A DNA stretch of 64,000 bases from Oceanihabitans sediminis (GTDB taxonomy: Bacteria > Bacteroidota > Bacteroidia > Flavobacteriales > Flavobacteriaceae). Shown in pieces: positions 1 through 8,661 of the stretch (positions within the stretch are counted from its first letter, which is position 1; each line of letters starts with the position of its first letter). The stretch is taken from positions 62,001 through 126,000 of the forward strand of contig NZ_QPIG01000003.1 in NCBI RefSeq assembly GCF_003337215.1, read 5' to 3'. The notes beneath the pieces are model-generated. The model was not told the DNA's origin. It saw only the letters and a program-made list of their open reading frames with translations, and did not search any database. Made by a program: the position numbers and the translations under genes.

Positions 1-282
1 ATTACTGCCTATTATGCAAAAACAGCAAACAGAGTACAATCGGAATTACTTCCGAAGCATCGTGAAAAAATCATAGAACTTTGTTTTGATTATATGATTA
101 ATGATGAAAAAATCGCACCCAAAGCATACTCCATGAACTGCTTATATTTACTAGGGAAAGACTATGAATGGATTCACCCTGAATTACTACTTATTTTAGA
201 AAGAGATTTCCAAATGCAAAGCTCCGGATTTAAAGCAAGAGCTAGACATATTATTAAAAAGATAAATTCGAAAAAATCGTAA
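1..282 (+). CDS. Hypothetical protein, C-terminal part (5' end outside window)
   Basis: The reading frame is open from the first base of the window to a TAA at 280-282, so this is the last 93 codons of a gene that begins upstream. An internal ATG at 94 is probably not the start, because the frame stays open and protein-like before it (residues such as YYAKTANRVQSELLPKHREK). The protein is helical, rich in Lys, Leu and Tyr, and ends in a basic tail. The pattern of short amphipathic helices resembles HEAT-like repeat proteins, but no motif proves this and I do not recognise the family with confidence. It lies 65 bp upstream of purB on the same strand. A promoter element between them suggests purB is also transcribed on its own. 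Confidence 0.7.
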   Translation: MTAYYAKTANRVQSELLPKHREKIIELCFDYMINDEKIAPKAYSMNCLYLLGKDYEWIHPELLLILERDFQMQSSGFKARARHIIKKINSKKS

Positions 283-313
283 TTCTAAATTCGTAAATAG
301 TGTAGCAAAAAGC

Positions 314-321
314 TATCTTTG
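314..321 (+). promoter_or_regulatory. -7 promoter element for purB
   Basis: TATCTTTG matches the Bacteroidota -7 consensus TAnnTTTG and ends 26 bp before the purB start codon. No clear -33 TTG is seen at 17-23 bp upstream, so the assignment rests on the -7 match and position. Confidence 0.5.
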
Positions 322-347
322 TTTTTTTAGCAAAAACAACACACACT

Positions 348-1691
348 ATGCCATTAAACACACTAAATGCCATCTCTCCTATTGATGGAAGATACAGGAA
401 TAAAGTAGACGAGTTAGGTAATTATTTTTCGGAAGAAGCACTTATTAAATATCGTGTTTTAGTAGAAATAGAATATTTTATTGCTCTTTGCGAAATTCCA
501 TTACCTCAGTTAGAATCTGTAAACAAATCCGTTTTTGAAGATTTAAGAAACATCTACAAAAACTTTTCAACAGAAGATGCTTTAGCCATTAAAGACATTG
601 AAAAAGTAACCAATCATGACGTAAAAGCGGTTGAATACTTTATAAAAGAAAAATTCGACAAGCTTGGTCTTAATGATTATAAAGAGTTTATCCACTTCGG
701 ATTAACTTCTCAAGATATAAACAATACAGCTATTCCTTTAAGTATCAAGGAAGCTATGAACGATGTTTATGTACCAGAATACTTAGTACTTCTTAATAGA
801 TTAAAAGAATTAGTAAAAGATTGGTCGCATGTTTCTATGCTTGCAAGAACTCACGGGCAACCAGCTTCTCCTACTCGATTAGGAAAAGAAATCGAAGTTT
901 TTGTAGTTCGTTTACAAGAGCAATTTAATTTATTAAACGATGTACCAAGCGCTGCGAAATTTGGTGGAGCAACAGGAAACTTTAATGCACACAAAGTAGC
1001 TTACCCAAATGTAGATTGGAAAGCTTTTGGAAGCTCTTTTGTTCAAGAAAAGTTAGGCTTACACCACTCGTTCCCAACTACACAAATTGAGCACTATGAC
1101 CACATGGCTGCTTTATTTGATGCTTTAAAAAGAATAAATACCATTATCATAGATTTAGACAGAGATATCTGGACCTATGTGTCTATGGATTATTTCAAGC
1201 AAAAAATTAAAGCTGGAGAAGTTGGAAGTAGCGCAATGCCACATAAAGTAAACCCTATTGATTTTGAAAACTCTGAAGGGAACTTAGGTATTGCAAATGC
1301 CATTTTTGAACATTTATCTGCAAAATTACCAATTTCTAGATTGCAACGTGACTTAACAGATAGTACGGTTTTACGTAATGTAGGTGTTCCTTTTGGGCAC
1401 ACTTTAATAGCTTTTAAAAGCACTTTAAAAGGCTTAAATAAGTTATTATTGAATGAAGATAAGTTTGCCGAAGATTTAGAAAACAACTGGGCTGTTGTAG
1501 CAGAGGCAATTCAAACGATATTGCGTAGAGAAGCATATCCAAATCCGTATGAAGCCTTAAAAGGTTTAACAAGAACAAACGAAAAGATTACTGAGAAATC
1601 TATTTCTAGTTTTATTGATACTTTAGAAGTTTCAAATGAAATTAAAGAAGAATTAAAAGCTATTTCTCCTAGCAACTATACAGGAATTTAA
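348..1691 (+). CDS. purB: Adenylosuccinate lyase
   Basis: Cytosolic enzyme of purine synthesis. It removes fumarate from SAICAR and from adenylosuccinate, so it acts both in the IMP pathway and in AMP formation. The fumarase/aspartase superfamily signature GSSAMPHKVNP is near residues 292-302. A conserved His segment, ARTHGQPASPTR, lies near 165-176, and TSQDINNTA near 122-130. At 447 residues it has the usual length for the E. coli-type PurB. The start ATG at 348 follows a -7 element at a normal distance. A 68-residue membrane protein gene follows 11 bp downstream and probably shares the transcript. purL, another purine gene, lies elsewhere in this window, so the pathway genes are scattered. 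Confidence 0.97.
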   Translation: MPLNTLNAISPIDGRYRNKVDELGNYFSEEALIKYRVLVEIEYFIALCEIPLPQLESVNKSVFEDLRNIYKNFSTEDALAIKDIEKVTNHDVKAVEYFIKEKFDKLGLNDYKEFIHFGLTSQDINNTAIPLSIKEAMNDVYVPEYLVLLNRLKELVKDWSHVSMLARTHGQPASPTRLGKEIEVFVVRLQEQFNLLNDVPSAAKFGGATGNFNAHKVAYPNVDWKAFGSSFVQEKLGLHHSFPTTQIEHYDHMAALFDALKRINTIIIDLDRDIWTYVSMDYFKQKIKAGEVGSSAMPHKVNPIDFENSEGNLGIANAIFEHLSAKLPISRLQRDLTDSTVLRNVGVPFGHTLIAFKSTLKGLNKLLLNEDKFAEDLENNWAVVAEAIQTILRREAYPNPYEALKGLTRTNEKITEKSISSFIDTLEVSNEIKEELKAISPSNYTGI

Positions 1692-1702
1692 AAACATTAA
1701 AA

Positions 1703-1909
1703 ATGCTTACAGATAAACAGTCCTTATTACTTTGCGGAGCCATTTTTTCTGCATTTGTTATTTTTGGAATACTAGATGTTTTAAGCAACTATTTTCTGTC
1801 TAGCCTTCTTATTATAGGTTTTTTATTAGTTATAGTAAATTTAATTATAACAAAAAAAACTCCGGAAGAGGAAGATATAGAAGAATCGTTTTCTTCTAAA
1901 GATGTATAA
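1703..1909 (+). CDS. Small two-helix membrane protein
   Basis: A 68-residue protein with two predicted membrane helices, about residues 7-27 and 31-50, followed by an acidic cytoplasmic tail (EEEDIEESFSSKD). I do not recognise a named family. It starts 11 bp after purB on the same strand and is followed directly by a strong bidirectional terminator, so it looks like the last gene of the purB transcript. Nothing in the sequence links it to purine metabolism. The coding call rests on clean spacing, hydrophobic pattern and terminator position. Confidence 0.6.
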   Translation: MLTDKQSLLLCGAIFSAFVIFGILDVLSNYFLSSLLIIGFLLVIVNLIITKKTPEEEDIEESFSSKDV

Positions 1910-1912
1910 AAT

Positions 1913-1948
1913 AAAAAAAGGCTTACTAAATTTAGTAAGCCTTTTTTT
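1913..1948. terminator. Bidirectional rho-independent terminator
   Basis: Perfect 36-bp palindrome: an A7 tract, GGCTTACTAAA, its complement and a T7 tract. It sits between convergent genes (the 68-residue protein and the DUF4252 lipoprotein) and can terminate in both directions. Confidence 0.9.
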
Positions 1949-1964
1949 ATACAAACAATATATA

Positions 1965-2507
1965 TTATTTAAAAAAGTTAGTTATTGCCTGTAACTGTTT
2001 GGTATCTACTTTACCTTTATTCATAGATTCTGCAAACTTAACTAGTTTTGCCGGACTCATTTTATCTCCTAAAACGCGTAATACGCCAAAACCATATTCT
2101 TTAGAACTTCCAAAGATTATAAATTCATCTGCAACATCATCCTCTCCAACATATTTCAGTTCTAGTTTAGATCCAAACATATTAAAATCCCCAAGGTCAA
2201 TATATTTTTCGTCTTTTAAAATAGAAGCAACTTTTGCCTTTTCTGTTTCGTAGGTTTTTGTATTCGTTTCATCTAATTTAAAACCTATAAAATTTAACTT
2301 CTTAATAGTATTATAAGCTTCTTTTTCTTCTTCGGTTAAATTAGCATTTTCAAAACTTACAACACTAGTTGGAATATCTACTGTTGTAAAATTTGCAACT
2401 TCTTGTTTATCTACAAAATAAGTTTGTAGGGTTTCTTTATTGCTGCAACTTACTAGCATGCTTATTGCTAGCAAGCTGAACAATACTTTTTTGATGGATG
2501 CGTACAT
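1965..2507 (-). CDS. DUF4252 lipoprotein
   Basis: A 180-residue protein with a lipoprotein signal peptide whose lipobox LVSC places the lipidated Cys at 21. The rest is a mixed alpha/beta domain that I assign to DUF4252, a Bacteroidota family of unknown function usually found next to ECF sigma factor genes. It is the last of four minus-strand genes (sigma factor, membrane protein, DUF4252, DUF4252) with gaps of only 1-5 bp or overlaps, so it is probably part of the regulon controlled by that sigma factor. The function is unknown; cell-envelope location is inferred from the signal. Confidence 0.75.
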   Translation of the reverse strand: MYASIKKVLFSLLAISMLVSCSNKETLQTYFVDKQEVANFTTVDIPTSVVSFENANLTEEEKEAYNTIKKLNFIGFKLDETNTKTYETEKAKVASILKDEKYIDLGDFNMFGSKLELKYVGEDDVADEFIIFGSSKEYGFGVLRVLGDKMSPAKLVKFAESMNKGKVDTKQLQAITNFFK

Positions 2508-2508
2508 A

Positions 2509-3105
2509 TTATTTCTTTTTGTCTTTTAAATGTTCTCCTCCTGGAATATTCATTTTCTTGGTAAGCTTTGAAATCTGATTCAAGTTGATATCTCCGGTTA
2601 AAGAAACAACTACTGTTTCGAATTTGCGTTTTTCACCATTTATAGAAACATTTGAACCTTTCATCTGGTTACTTATTCCATTTACAAAAATTAAAAGTTC
2701 TTGAACGTGATCTGTATCTTTTCCTTCTTTCACATAGAATTTAATTACAGAACCATCATCTTTAACTTCCATTAACTCTTCTAAACTACTCGCTTTGGAA
2801 GTCACCCATGCAGCAATATCTGAAGAGATTCCTCCTTTTTCAGTAATTATAGTTTTTAAACTAGTTATACTGTTTACCATTTCAAGATACTCTTGGGCTT
2901 CTGGATCATCAGAATCGATATCTATTTTAGCCAACATTTGAAACATTTTTGGTTTAATGTTTACATAAGTTACATCTGGGTTGTCGCTATATTTTGCAAA
3001 TATATCTTGTGCCGTAGATGTTAAAGGCATCATTAATAAAGCAATTAAGACTAAAATCACATTCTTTTTCATATTGTTTGGTTTTATATTTATTAGTGTT
3101 TTCAT
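2509..3105 (-). CDS. DUF4252 secreted protein
   Basis: A second DUF4252-type protein, 198 residues from the first ATG. The more credible start is the ATG at 3072 (residue 12, MKKNVILVL). It places a standard signal peptide at the N-terminus, with cleavage near TSTAQD, and gives a 187-residue precursor. There is no lipobox Cys, so unlike its neighbour it is probably free in the periplasm. Both DUF4252 genes follow the sigma/anti-sigma pair, with 1 bp between them, suggesting tandem duplication and divergence. The biochemical role is not known. Confidence 0.75.
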   Translation of the reverse strand: MKTLINIKPNNMKKNVILVLIALLMMPLTSTAQDIFAKYSDNPDVTYVNIKPKMFQMLAKIDIDSDDPEAQEYLEMVNSITSLKTIITEKGGISSDIAAWVTSKASSLEELMEVKDDGSVIKFYVKEGKDTDHVQELLIFVNGISNQMKGSNVSINGEKRKFETVVVSLTGDINLNQISKLTKKMNIPGGEHLKDKKK

Positions 3106-3110
3106 GTTTT

Positions 3111-3548
3111 CTATTTTTTAAAAATTAGACTTGTTGTATTTTCTACTTCGTTTAAATAATTAATGCTTGAAGCTCCTTGATTAAAGTGTGTAGAAATCAG
3201 TTCTAATGATTTTTTTACTTCTAGAAAAGCTAATTCCGGATCTTCATGCGTACCTAAATCTCCTTGTGCTGTTAAGGGAGATTGTAAATAAAGACCTAGC
3301 ATTAATACCGCTACTGCTGCCATAGAAATCCATGCAAAAAAATGATTCTTACTAGAATTTAAAGAAACCTCTTTAGTAAAAGTTTCTTTTTGACTAGCGG
3401 CAAAGTATACAAACATTGGTTTATACATCTCTAAATGCAGAGCTACAGTTTCTTGTTTAAAATATTCTTTTAACTGCTGCTCTTCCTTTAGTGAAGTTTC
3501 CCCGTTGTTATACTTTTCTATTAATTGTTCTATATTATTTAATACCAT
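3111..3548 (-). CDS. Single-pass membrane protein, likely anti-sigma factor
   Basis: A 145-residue protein with a cytoplasmic helical segment (about 1-65, including the pattern LIEKYNNGETSLKEEQQL typical of Bacteroidota anti-sigma-like proteins), one membrane helix near 70-90 and an extracytoplasmic tail. The gene overlaps the end of the ECF sigma gene by 14 bp, which implies translational coupling. Position and topology suggest it sequesters that sigma factor at the membrane. No zinc-binding HxxxCxxC motif is seen, so it is not a ZAS-type anti-sigma factor, and the role is inferred from context. Confidence 0.7.
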   Translation of the reverse strand: MVLNNIEQLIEKYNNGETSLKEEQQLKEYFKQETVALHLEMYKPMFVYFAASQKETFTKEVSLNSSKNHFFAWISMAAVAVLMLGLYLQSPLTAQGDLGTHEDPELAFLEVKKSLELISTHFNQGASSINYLNEVENTTSLIFKK

Positions 3549-4071
3549 AATTGTGTGTATTTGTTAATTCTTGCCTTATCGTTTTTCTTGCTCTAGACAA
3601 GGTAACTCGTACTGCTGTTTCATTCATATCAAGCATCTTGCCAATCTCTTCAAACGTATACTGCTCAATATCTCGCAGCTGAATAACTAGCTTTTGTTTT
3701 TCGGGTAAATCTTCTATAATTTTAGCAACCCAACCTACACTATCCTCTAGTTCTAACTGTTTCTGTAAAGACACATTATTGTCTTTATAATTACTATGTA
3801 TCAGTTTTAAATTCTGAGCGTGTTTCGATTTTAATTTATCAAAACAAAAATTCTTGGTCATAGTCATTGAAAATGCTTCTACATTTCTATACTCCTGCAT
3901 TTTCTTTTTGTTTTTCCATAATTTCAACAAAACCTCTTGAGTTGCATCTTCTGCTTCTTCTTTAGACACCAATAATCTTTTTGCTAAGCGAAAAACCTTG
4001 TCTTTAAAAGGCATTACGGTTTGTAAAAACTCTAATTGTGTCATTTTTTGGTTTTTGATTTTAAAAGCCAC
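3535..4071 (-). CDS. ECF-family RNA polymerase sigma factor
   Basis: Region 2 is visible in EEAEDATQEVLLKLWKNKKK and the following segment to FCFDKL. Region 4 is LPEKQKLVIQLRDIEQYTF plus the helix-turn-helix GKMLDMNETAVRVTLSRARK. The ATG at 4044 (residue 10, MTQLEFLQ) is a more natural start than 4071, because the first nine residues are a basic run unlike ECF N-termini. It heads a minus-strand operon with an overlapping anti-sigma-like gene and two DUF4252 genes. The arrangement suggests autoregulated control of envelope proteins. The promoter it recognises is not evident. Confidence 0.9.
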   Translation of the reverse strand: MAFKIKNQKMTQLEFLQTVMPFKDKVFRLAKRLLVSKEEAEDATQEVLLKLWKNKKKMQEYRNVEAFSMTMTKNFCFDKLKSKHAQNLKLIHSNYKDNNVSLQKQLELEDSVGWVAKIIEDLPEKQKLVIQLRDIEQYTFEEIGKMLDMNETAVRVTLSRARKTIRQELTNTHNYGIK

Positions 4072-4184
4072 TTGGTAAAGGCGGTTTCTATTAAGACGAT
4101 GAAGTCTATATTTTGTTACAATTTATTTTTAGTTGAAGATATAATAAGTATTTTTATTCCAAAGAAATAGAAATATTAATCAAT

Positions 4185-5609
4185 ATGAACAACCTAAAAA
4201 CCTTCGTCCTACTGCTTTTAACTACAACTTTATTTACTTCTTGTTTTGAAGATTTAGACGATAATCAAGCATCTAATATAAGTATTAATGATTTTGTATA
4301 TAGAGGAATGAATATACATTATTTATACAGAGATAGTGTTCCTGATTTGGCTGTGGATAGATTTTCTAATGATGGAGAGTTTAGAAATTATTTAGAATCC
4401 TATGCTGCCCCGGAAGATTTATTTGAAAGCCTAATATACAATAGACAAACTGTTGACAGATTCAGTTGGATTACCGATGATTATATAGCTTTAGAACAGG
4501 CTTTTTCTGGGGTTACTAAAAGAACAGGTTTAGAATTTGATTTTTATTACCAACCAGGAAGTTCTTCAAATGTTTTTGGAATTATAAGATTGGTTTTAGA
4601 AAATACTCCGGCAGCTACTAATAATTTACAGCGCGGACAAATATTTAATATGGTAAATGGAACTCCTTTAACCGCCAGTAATTATAGAGATTTATTAAGT
4701 GACGATAGCTATACATTACATTTTGCTACGTATAACGATAACGGAACGCCAAACGATATCAGCGATGATAGCATAGAATCAACCACCGAAACTTCTACAC
4801 TAACAAAAGTACCTTATACTGAAAATCCGGTATATAAAACCGAAATCCTACAAGTGAATAACCAAAACATTGGCTACCTGATGTATAATGGTTTTACTGC
4901 AGATTTCAACACACACTTAAATAATGCTTTTGCTGAATTTCGAACAAGTAACATTCAAAATCTAGTCTTAGATTTACGTTATAATCCGGGAGGTTCTGTA
5001 AATACAGCAACTCTTTTAGGAAGTATGATCACGGGGCAGTTTAATGGAGAAATCTTTGCGAAACTAAAATACAATAGCTTCTTAGAAAACAACAATTCTG
5101 AATATAGATTTGTAAGTTCTTTTAACGGAAACAATATAAACAGCCTGAATTTACAAAAAGTATATATTCTAACTACTGGTACTTCGGCTTCTGCGAGTGA
5201 AATGGTTATTAATAGTTTAAATGCATATGCTCCACAAATAGAAGTAGTACATATAGGACAAAAAACTACTGGAAAATCTCAAGCATCTATTACTATTTAT
5301 GACTCCCCTGATTTTGGTCGTAGCGGAGCGTATCCGTATCACACCTACGCGATGCAACCTTTAGTTGCTAAAACTGTAAATAAGTTAGATGTAAGCGTGC
5401 CTTCTAGTGGCTTGACTCCAACAATATCTTTAAAAGAAAACCCTGCTAACTATGGTGTTTTAGGAGATGTAAACGAGCCATTGCTTGCTGCTGCCCTTCA
5501 GCATATTACCGAAAACGGTAGAGTTGCTTTTCCAGAGCCAAATAATTTCCAAAGATTAAAAAGAGATATGAATCATAATGCTTTTGAAAAAGGAATGTAT
5601 TTAGACTAA
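4185..5609 (+). CDS. S41 family peptidase, lipoprotein
   Basis: A C-terminal processing peptidase-like serine protease of 474 residues. The lipobox LFTSC puts the lipidated Cys at 20, so the protein is membrane-anchored in the envelope. A PDZ-like segment lies at about 105-210. The S41 catalytic core includes LDLRYNPGGSVNTA near 263-276, the nucleophile region TTGTSASASEMVINSL near 329-344 and a candidate catalytic Lys in GQKTTGKSQAS about 25 residues later. It is a single gene flanked by the divergent sigma operon and a terminator. The substrate is not predictable. Confidence 0.88.
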   Translation: MNNLKTFVLLLLTTTLFTSCFEDLDDNQASNISINDFVYRGMNIHYLYRDSVPDLAVDRFSNDGEFRNYLESYAAPEDLFESLIYNRQTVDRFSWITDDYIALEQAFSGVTKRTGLEFDFYYQPGSSSNVFGIIRLVLENTPAATNNLQRGQIFNMVNGTPLTASNYRDLLSDDSYTLHFATYNDNGTPNDISDDSIESTTETSTLTKVPYTENPVYKTEILQVNNQNIGYLMYNGFTADFNTHLNNAFAEFRTSNIQNLVLDLRYNPGGSVNTATLLGSMITGQFNGEIFAKLKYNSFLENNNSEYRFVSSFNGNNINSLNLQKVYILTTGTSASASEMVINSLNAYAPQIEVVHIGQKTTGKSQASITIYDSPDFGRSGAYPYHTYAMQPLVAKTVNKLDVSVPSSGLTPTISLKENPANYGVLGDVNEPLLAAALQHITENGRVAFPEPNNFQRLKRDMNHNAFEKGMYLD

Positions 5610-5622
5610 CGTTTCATCGTAT

Positions 5623-5662
5623 AAAAAAAGGGCAATCTTTCATTTAAGATTGCCCTTTTTTA
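5623..5662. terminator. Bidirectional terminator
   Basis: An A7 tract, the stem GGGCAATCTT / AAGATTGCCC with a 6-base loop, and a T tract. It lies between the convergent S41 peptidase and btuG genes. Confidence 0.9.
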
Positions 5663-5704
5663 TTTCCTTTAAAAGGTAGTTCACCTTATAAGAAAAAGTC
5701 ATTA

Positions 5705-6760
5705 TTAATTAAAGTAAATTTTTGAGGCGCCAATTCCAGCACTAAAAGAATGTGTTTCTGTTGCTGAAGGTAAATCGTAAACTACTACTTCACTTTGAGA
5801 AGAAAAACTAGCATCTGCTACAAATAATCTATCTCCCTTTACTGCCATACCATAAGTATAAGCGGTAGTTAAATCTATCGTAGAAGTAGTTGGTAAAGCA
5901 GTATCGGTATCTGCCATAGTATAAATTTTATTTTCAGAAGTTTGGAAGTATAGTGTACCGTTAGCATAGTCCATTAAGTTAGGATGAACACCCATTTCAA
6001 ATTCGAAATTAGAAATAACAGTATTGTTATTAACATCAATTTTAGCAATAGCTCCTAAGGTTTCTGTACCTGTCCATGCTTCTTTACCAGAAGACAACAC
6101 CACTAACTCACCTGCATTATTAATGATCATTTCATCAGGATTATCATTTACTGTAATTGTATCAACTATATTAGAATTAGCATCAATTATAGATACAATA
6201 TTATTTGTACCCCATCCCCCTTTATGAGAAACAAAAACTTTATCTCCATTAGCTAAAACTTGCTCAGGTCCTTCACCTACTGGAATAGTATTTTCTACTG
6301 TATTTGATGATAGATCAAGTACTGCAACAAAATCATCTGTTCCGTCTGCTGAATCTCCCCAGTTAGACACATAAGCCTTTCCGTTTAAGAATGAAATATA
6401 ACGCGGTGTTTGAAGTCCTGTAGTGATAGTTCCTACTTTTTCAAAAGTATTTCTGTTTACAATAGTAATAGTATGGTTAGTATCTGTAATAATATAAGCT
6501 AAATCATTATGGAAGCCTACAGACTGTAAATAAACTCCTAAATCTTCATTGTTAACATTAAAATAAATATTGTTTTCGCTAGATGATAAATCTTCAGAAA
6601 TAAAAGAAATAGAAGATGGTCCTCCTTCAGAACTTACTATAATTCCATTTTCATAAGCTCCTTTAGGAATTACAACTTCTTCGTAAAAAGTATCATCATC
6701 GCTAGAACATGAAAATGTTAAAATTAAAAGTGCCAATAATGGTAAAAAAATGTTTTTCAT
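5705..6760 (-). CDS. btuG: BtuG-like surface beta-propeller lipoprotein (vitamin B12 capture)
   Basis: A 351-residue lipoprotein. The lipobox TFSC puts Cys at 18, followed by SSDDD, an acidic stretch typical of surface-export signals on Bacteroidota lipoproteins. The mature part consists of YncE/YVTN-like propeller blades, with recurring patterns such as GKAYVSNWG, VAVLDLSSNTVENTI and KVFVSHKGGWG. BtuG in Bacteroides is a surface propeller that binds cobalamin very tightly and passes it to BtuB. Here the gene is 11 bp downstream of btuB, behind the same cobalamin riboswitch. This context is the main reason for the call; the fold alone would only support a DUF5074/YncE-like protein. Confidence 0.75.
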   Translation of the reverse strand: MKNIFLPLLALLILTFSCSSDDDTFYEEVVIPKGAYENGIIVSSEGGPSSISFISEDLSSSENNIYFNVNNEDLGVYLQSVGFHNDLAYIITDTNHTITIVNRNTFEKVGTITTGLQTPRYISFLNGKAYVSNWGDSADGTDDFVAVLDLSSNTVENTIPVGEGPEQVLANGDKVFVSHKGGWGTNNIVSIIDANSNIVDTITVNDNPDEMIINNAGELVVLSSGKEAWTGTETLGAIAKIDVNNNTVISNFEFEMGVHPNLMDYANGTLYFQTSENKIYTMADTDTALPTTSTIDLTTAYTYGMAVKGDRLFVADASFSSQSEVVVYDLPSATETHSFSAGIGASKIYFN

Positions 6761-6771
6761 TGTGATTTGTT

Positions 6772-8619
6772 TTAAAATTTATAGTGTATTTGAATATTAA
6801 AATTTCTATTTGGCATAGGTCTAAAAGCTACGTTTTGGTATGCTTTATCAAACAAGTTATTTACTTTTGCTGCTATGCTTAATTGTTGCTGGGGCTTTTC
6901 TAAAATGCGATACTCTAAACCAATATTTGAAACATCATATGATGGTAAAGAAGAAAAGCGATCTTTAATATTGTCTTCCGTAGTAAATACATCTCCGTTA
7001 AAGGCATACTGAAAAAACATGGACATCTTTTTAAAAGAATATGCTAAAGAAACATTTGCCTTATGAAAAGGAACATACATAAGTTGCTTTTTAGTAGTGC
7101 TATTTTCTGAAACGGTATACGAATAATGCCCATTAAGTTTAAAGTAATGCGAGTTAAACTGATACTCAGATTGCAACTCTACCTCAGCACCATAACTCTC
7201 TGAAGCAGCTATATTCCTAGGCGTCCAAACCCCTTTATTAGGAGTCCAAACAATTAAATCTTCTGTTGTTATATAGTAAGCGTTTAATTTTAATTGAACG
7301 AAACCAAAGTCCGCCTTTTGCCCTAAATCTATTTGGTAAGAAGACTCCGGAATAAGGTCTAAGTTACCTCCTGGCTGCCAATATAAATCGTTAAAAGTTG
7401 GAACACGATAATTTCTAGATCCGTTTAACTGAATACTATAATGTTTAGAAACTTCATATTCTGTATCTACTGAAATAACTAAAGGACTTTCAAAGGAAGA
7501 TGTGAAATCTTTTCGCAAATTCACACCATAACTAAATGCTTTAGTCAGTCTATGATTTAATAATGCTGTAGCGGAAACATTTGATCTACTTGGGGAACCA
7601 AAACTAGTACCCTCGGCGGTATACTTAGTATAATCAACACTTGTTTTTAACTGTATAGATTCGGTAAAACGAAAATTAAATGTAGGTTTTACAATCAATG
7701 TATTTACTTTTCCATAGGAATAGTTTTCTGTTGTTTGCGTTCCGAAATATTTAAAATTCTCCTGCAAATGCGCTACTTTCACTTGGTAGTTAAAGTTTTT
7801 TGCTAAATGCGACCACTCTAATAAACTGCGGTGATTTCTATCTTTATAATGACTTTGAGATGGTGTAGAGATGGTTCCTGATAAGTTTCTATCCCCAACA
7901 AAACTTTGGTGGTATAATTTTATAACGTCATTATCTGTAACGAAATAACCAAGATTTAAATTGACATCTACATTATTATAGGCGCCGTTTACATTCTTTT
8001 TAGAAGTTCCTAAATACGGATAATCATTTTCTGAATCTACATAAGCAATTCCTAGAATAACAGACCACCTATCACCTCCATAAGAACTAGAGATGCTTCC
8101 GTTTTTAGTATCATAGCTACCATAACCTACACGAACGTTAGTATCAAAATGCGAAGTAAACTGTAGATTGTTATTTAAGTGAATACTTCCTCCAATAGCT
8201 CCACTTCCGTATTGTACACTTCCGCCACCACTTCTAATTGCAATATCGCTGTAGTTGCTTGTGCTTATTGTATTAAAATCGGCTTGACCGTTTAACTGAG
8301 AGTTTATAGGTATTCCATTCCAAATTACTGCAGTTTGCGAAGCGTTAGTCCCTCTAAATGAAGGAGAGGAAACCATTCCGTAACCGTTTTCCTTAAAATA
8401 AATATTAGAATTAAAAGCAAGTAAGCTAGTTAGTGAGCGTCCGTTGGTTTTTAAAACAGAGTCTTTTAAAACTTCAATTTTATACCCTGGTGCGTATTGT
8501 TTTAGCTTCACATCACTTAATACAACCTCATCCAATTTTTGGATAGAATCTATTGGTGTTTGCGCATTACCGCTAACACATACACTCAATAATAAGAATA
8601 GAAAAAATATCTGCTTCAT
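6772..8619 (-). CDS. btuB: TonB-dependent cobalamin receptor
   Basis: A 615-residue outer-membrane receptor. A signal peptide ends near GNAQ. A TonB-box-like segment (LDEVVLSD) is at about 28-35, the plug domain spans about 50-160 (RGTNASQTAVIWNGIPINS, GGGSVQYGSGAIGGSIHL), and a 22-strand-type barrel ends in the aromatic C-terminus IQIHYKF. It is the first gene after a cobalamin riboswitch, which identifies the substrate as vitamin B12 or a related corrinoid. It works with the downstream BtuG-like lipoprotein at the surface and the divergent btuFCD genes in the inner membrane. It is slightly shorter than many SusC-type receptors and about the length of E. coli BtuB. Confidence 0.92.
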   Translation of the reverse strand: MKQIFFLFLLLSVCVSGNAQTPIDSIQKLDEVVLSDVKLKQYAPGYKIEVLKDSVLKTNGRSLTSLLAFNSNIYFKENGYGMVSSPSFRGTNASQTAVIWNGIPINSQLNGQADFNTISTSNYSDIAIRSGGGSVQYGSGAIGGSIHLNNNLQFTSHFDTNVRVGYGSYDTKNGSISSSYGGDRWSVILGIAYVDSENDYPYLGTSKKNVNGAYNNVDVNLNLGYFVTDNDVIKLYHQSFVGDRNLSGTISTPSQSHYKDRNHRSLLEWSHLAKNFNYQVKVAHLQENFKYFGTQTTENYSYGKVNTLIVKPTFNFRFTESIQLKTSVDYTKYTAEGTSFGSPSRSNVSATALLNHRLTKAFSYGVNLRKDFTSSFESPLVISVDTEYEVSKHYSIQLNGSRNYRVPTFNDLYWQPGGNLDLIPESSYQIDLGQKADFGFVQLKLNAYYITTEDLIVWTPNKGVWTPRNIAASESYGAEVELQSEYQFNSHYFKLNGHYSYTVSENSTTKKQLMYVPFHKANVSLAYSFKKMSMFFQYAFNGDVFTTEDNIKDRFSSLPSYDVSNIGLEYRILEKPQQQLSIAAKVNNLFDKAYQNVAFRPMPNRNFNIQIHYKF

Positions 8620-8661
8620 AAATCCTTAAAACTTTTCTCCCGAAAGTCATTTTAGATGCTG

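Noticed and set aside
4045-4071. Upstream ATG for the first ECF sigma factor
   Set aside because: The nine extra residues are a basic run not seen in ECF proteins; MTQLEFLQ at 4044 is the more natural start.
8444-8629. Plus-strand 61-codon frame over the btuB start
   Set aside because: It is antisense to the btuB signal and TonB-box region, has no protein-like features, and the btuB frame is unambiguous.
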